From Pseudomonas vancouverensis (GTDB taxonomy: Bacteria > Pseudomonadota > Gammaproteobacteria > Pseudomonadales > Pseudomonadaceae): a stretch of DNA of 64,000 nt. The translations under genes and the position numbers were made by a program. Positions 63,390 through 64,000 of this stretch are shown in pieces (the stretch's first letter is position 1; each line of letters opens with the position of its first letter). The stretch covers positions 372,001-436,000 of the forward strand of contig NZ_RRZK01000002.1 in the NCBI RefSeq assembly GCF_004348895.1, in the 5' to 3' direction. The notes below the pieces were generated by a model. The model was not told the DNA's origin. It was given only the letters and a program-made list of their open reading frames with translations, and did not search any database.

Positions 63390-64000
63390 ATGCAACTCAC
63401 TGACAAAGTAATCATTATCACTGGCGGTTGCCAGGGTTTAGGCCGCTCCATGGCCGAGTATTTCGCCGGCAAAGGCGCGAAGCTCGCTCTGATTGATCTC
63501 AATCAGGAAAAGCTCGACGCCGCCGTCGCGGCCTGCAAGGCACAAGGCGTCGAAGCCCGCGCCTACCTGTGCAACGTCGCCAACGAAGAGCAGGTCACCC
63601 ATATGGTCGCCCAGGTCGCTGAAGACTTCGGCGCGATCCATGGTCTGATCAACAACGCCGGTATCCTGCGCGACGGCCTTCTGCTCAAGGTCAAGGACGG
63701 CGAAATGACCAAGATGAGCCTGGCGCAGTGGCAGGCAGTGATCGACGTCAACCTGACCGGCGTGTTCCTGTGCACCCGTGAAGTGGCGGCGAAAATGGTC
63801 GAGCTGAAAAACAGCGGCGCGATCATCAATATCTCGTCGATTTCTCGCGCGGGCAACGTCGGTCAGACCAACTACTCCGCGGCCAAAGCCGGTGTTGCAG
63901 CCGCGACCGTGACCTGGGCCAAGGAACTGGCGCGCTACGGCATTCGTGTCGCCGGCATTGCACCGGGCTTCATCGAAACCGAAATGACCTTGGGCATGAA
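63390..64000 (+). CDS. Short-chain dehydrogenase/reductase (partial at right edge)
   Basis: The frame opens at ATG 63390 and stays open to the window end, giving 203 residues. The cofactor motif TGGCQGLG is at residues about 11-18, NNAG follows, and the catalytic Tyr and Lys are in NYSAAKAG. It would reduce or oxidise a carbonyl/alcohol with NAD(P); substrate unknown. ATG at 63384 is in frame (two extra residues) and has CCGGGG before it, so it may be the true start. The C terminus is outside the window. Confidence 0.9.
   Translation, partial: MQLTDKVIIITGGCQGLGRSMAEYFAGKGAKLALIDLNQEKLDAAVAACKAQGVEARAYLCNVANEEQVTHMVAQVAEDFGAIHGLINNAGILRDGLLLKVKDGEMTKMSLAQWQAVIDVNLTGVFLCTREVAAKMVELKNSGAIINISSISRAGNVGQTNYSAAKAGVAAATVTWAKELARYGIRVAGIAPGFIETEMTLGM

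Overview
The window is chromosomal DNA from a Pseudomonas, most likely the P. fluorescens group. The reasons are GC-rich codon use, a groEL/groES-fxsA-hugZ block, sadC and bifA orthologues, colR/colS, and at least nine copies of the short palindromic REP/REPIN repeats typical of these genomes. Gene order from about 4 to 9.8 kb (PilZ protein, lipoprotein, pyk, enoyl-CoA hydratase, ferredoxin reductase, sadC, fumarase) and from about 37 to 64 kb (epimerase, argP, ACT protein, lysE, sodB, bifA, imelysin cluster, RND pump, inaA, methyltransferase, colS/colR, sulfatase, PAP2, groEL/ES, fxsA, hugZ, SDR) matches, from memory, the backbone order in P. aeruginosa. I see no tRNA, rRNA, insertion sequence, prophage, CRISPR array or origin.

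Layout. 0-2.5 kb: end of a DUF4350-like gene, moxR ATPase and DUF58 gene in one overlapping operon. 2.6-3.9 kb: an AT-richer island with one Ig-like protein of unknown role. 3.9-11.4 kb: backbone genes including pyruvate kinase, the diguanylate cyclase SadC and class I fumarase. 11.5-16.2 kb: a two-component system with a sigma-54 activator, followed by a 2-oxoglutarate permease gene that has a clear -24/-12 promoter and an upstream repeat array. 16.3-20.1 kb: small accessory genes, including a four-repeat membrane protein, a tiny secreted repeat protein, a flavin reductase and an AraC regulator. 20.3-28.8 kb: a catabolic cluster of PotABCD-type ABC transporter, aldehyde dehydrogenase and ThDP 2-oxoacid decarboxylase, with a divergent LysR regulator. 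28.8-36.7 kb: accessory oxidoreductase, MBL protein, regulators, an MFS exporter, an orphan double-Cache protein and a coiled-coil membrane protein.

36.8-43 kb: epimerase, ArgP regulator with ACT protein and LysE exporter, Fe superoxide dismutase and the c-di-GMP phosphodiesterase BifA. 43.2-48.5 kb: imelysin lipoprotein, di-heme oxidoreductase lipoprotein, second imelysin and DUF1513 protein, a probable iron-related envelope system with a 27-bp perfect palindrome upstream. 48.6-52.8 kb: RND efflux pair. 52.9-59.5 kb: ColRS regulon neighbourhood, with a candidate ColR box in front of an LtaS/sulfatase-family envelope enzyme. 59.7-64 kb: groES-groEL with a candidate sigma-32 promoter, fxsA, hugZ-like gene and an SDR gene cut by the window edge.

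Common themes are cyclic-di-GMP control (SadC makes it, BifA degrades it, a PilZ protein may read it), envelope and metal stress (imelysins, ColRS, InaA, LtaS-like and PAP2 enzymes, RND pump) and carboxylate or amino-acid uptake. The least described items are the imelysin/DUF1513 cluster, the 77-residue secreted repeat protein, the four-repeat membrane protein and the Ig-like island gene.
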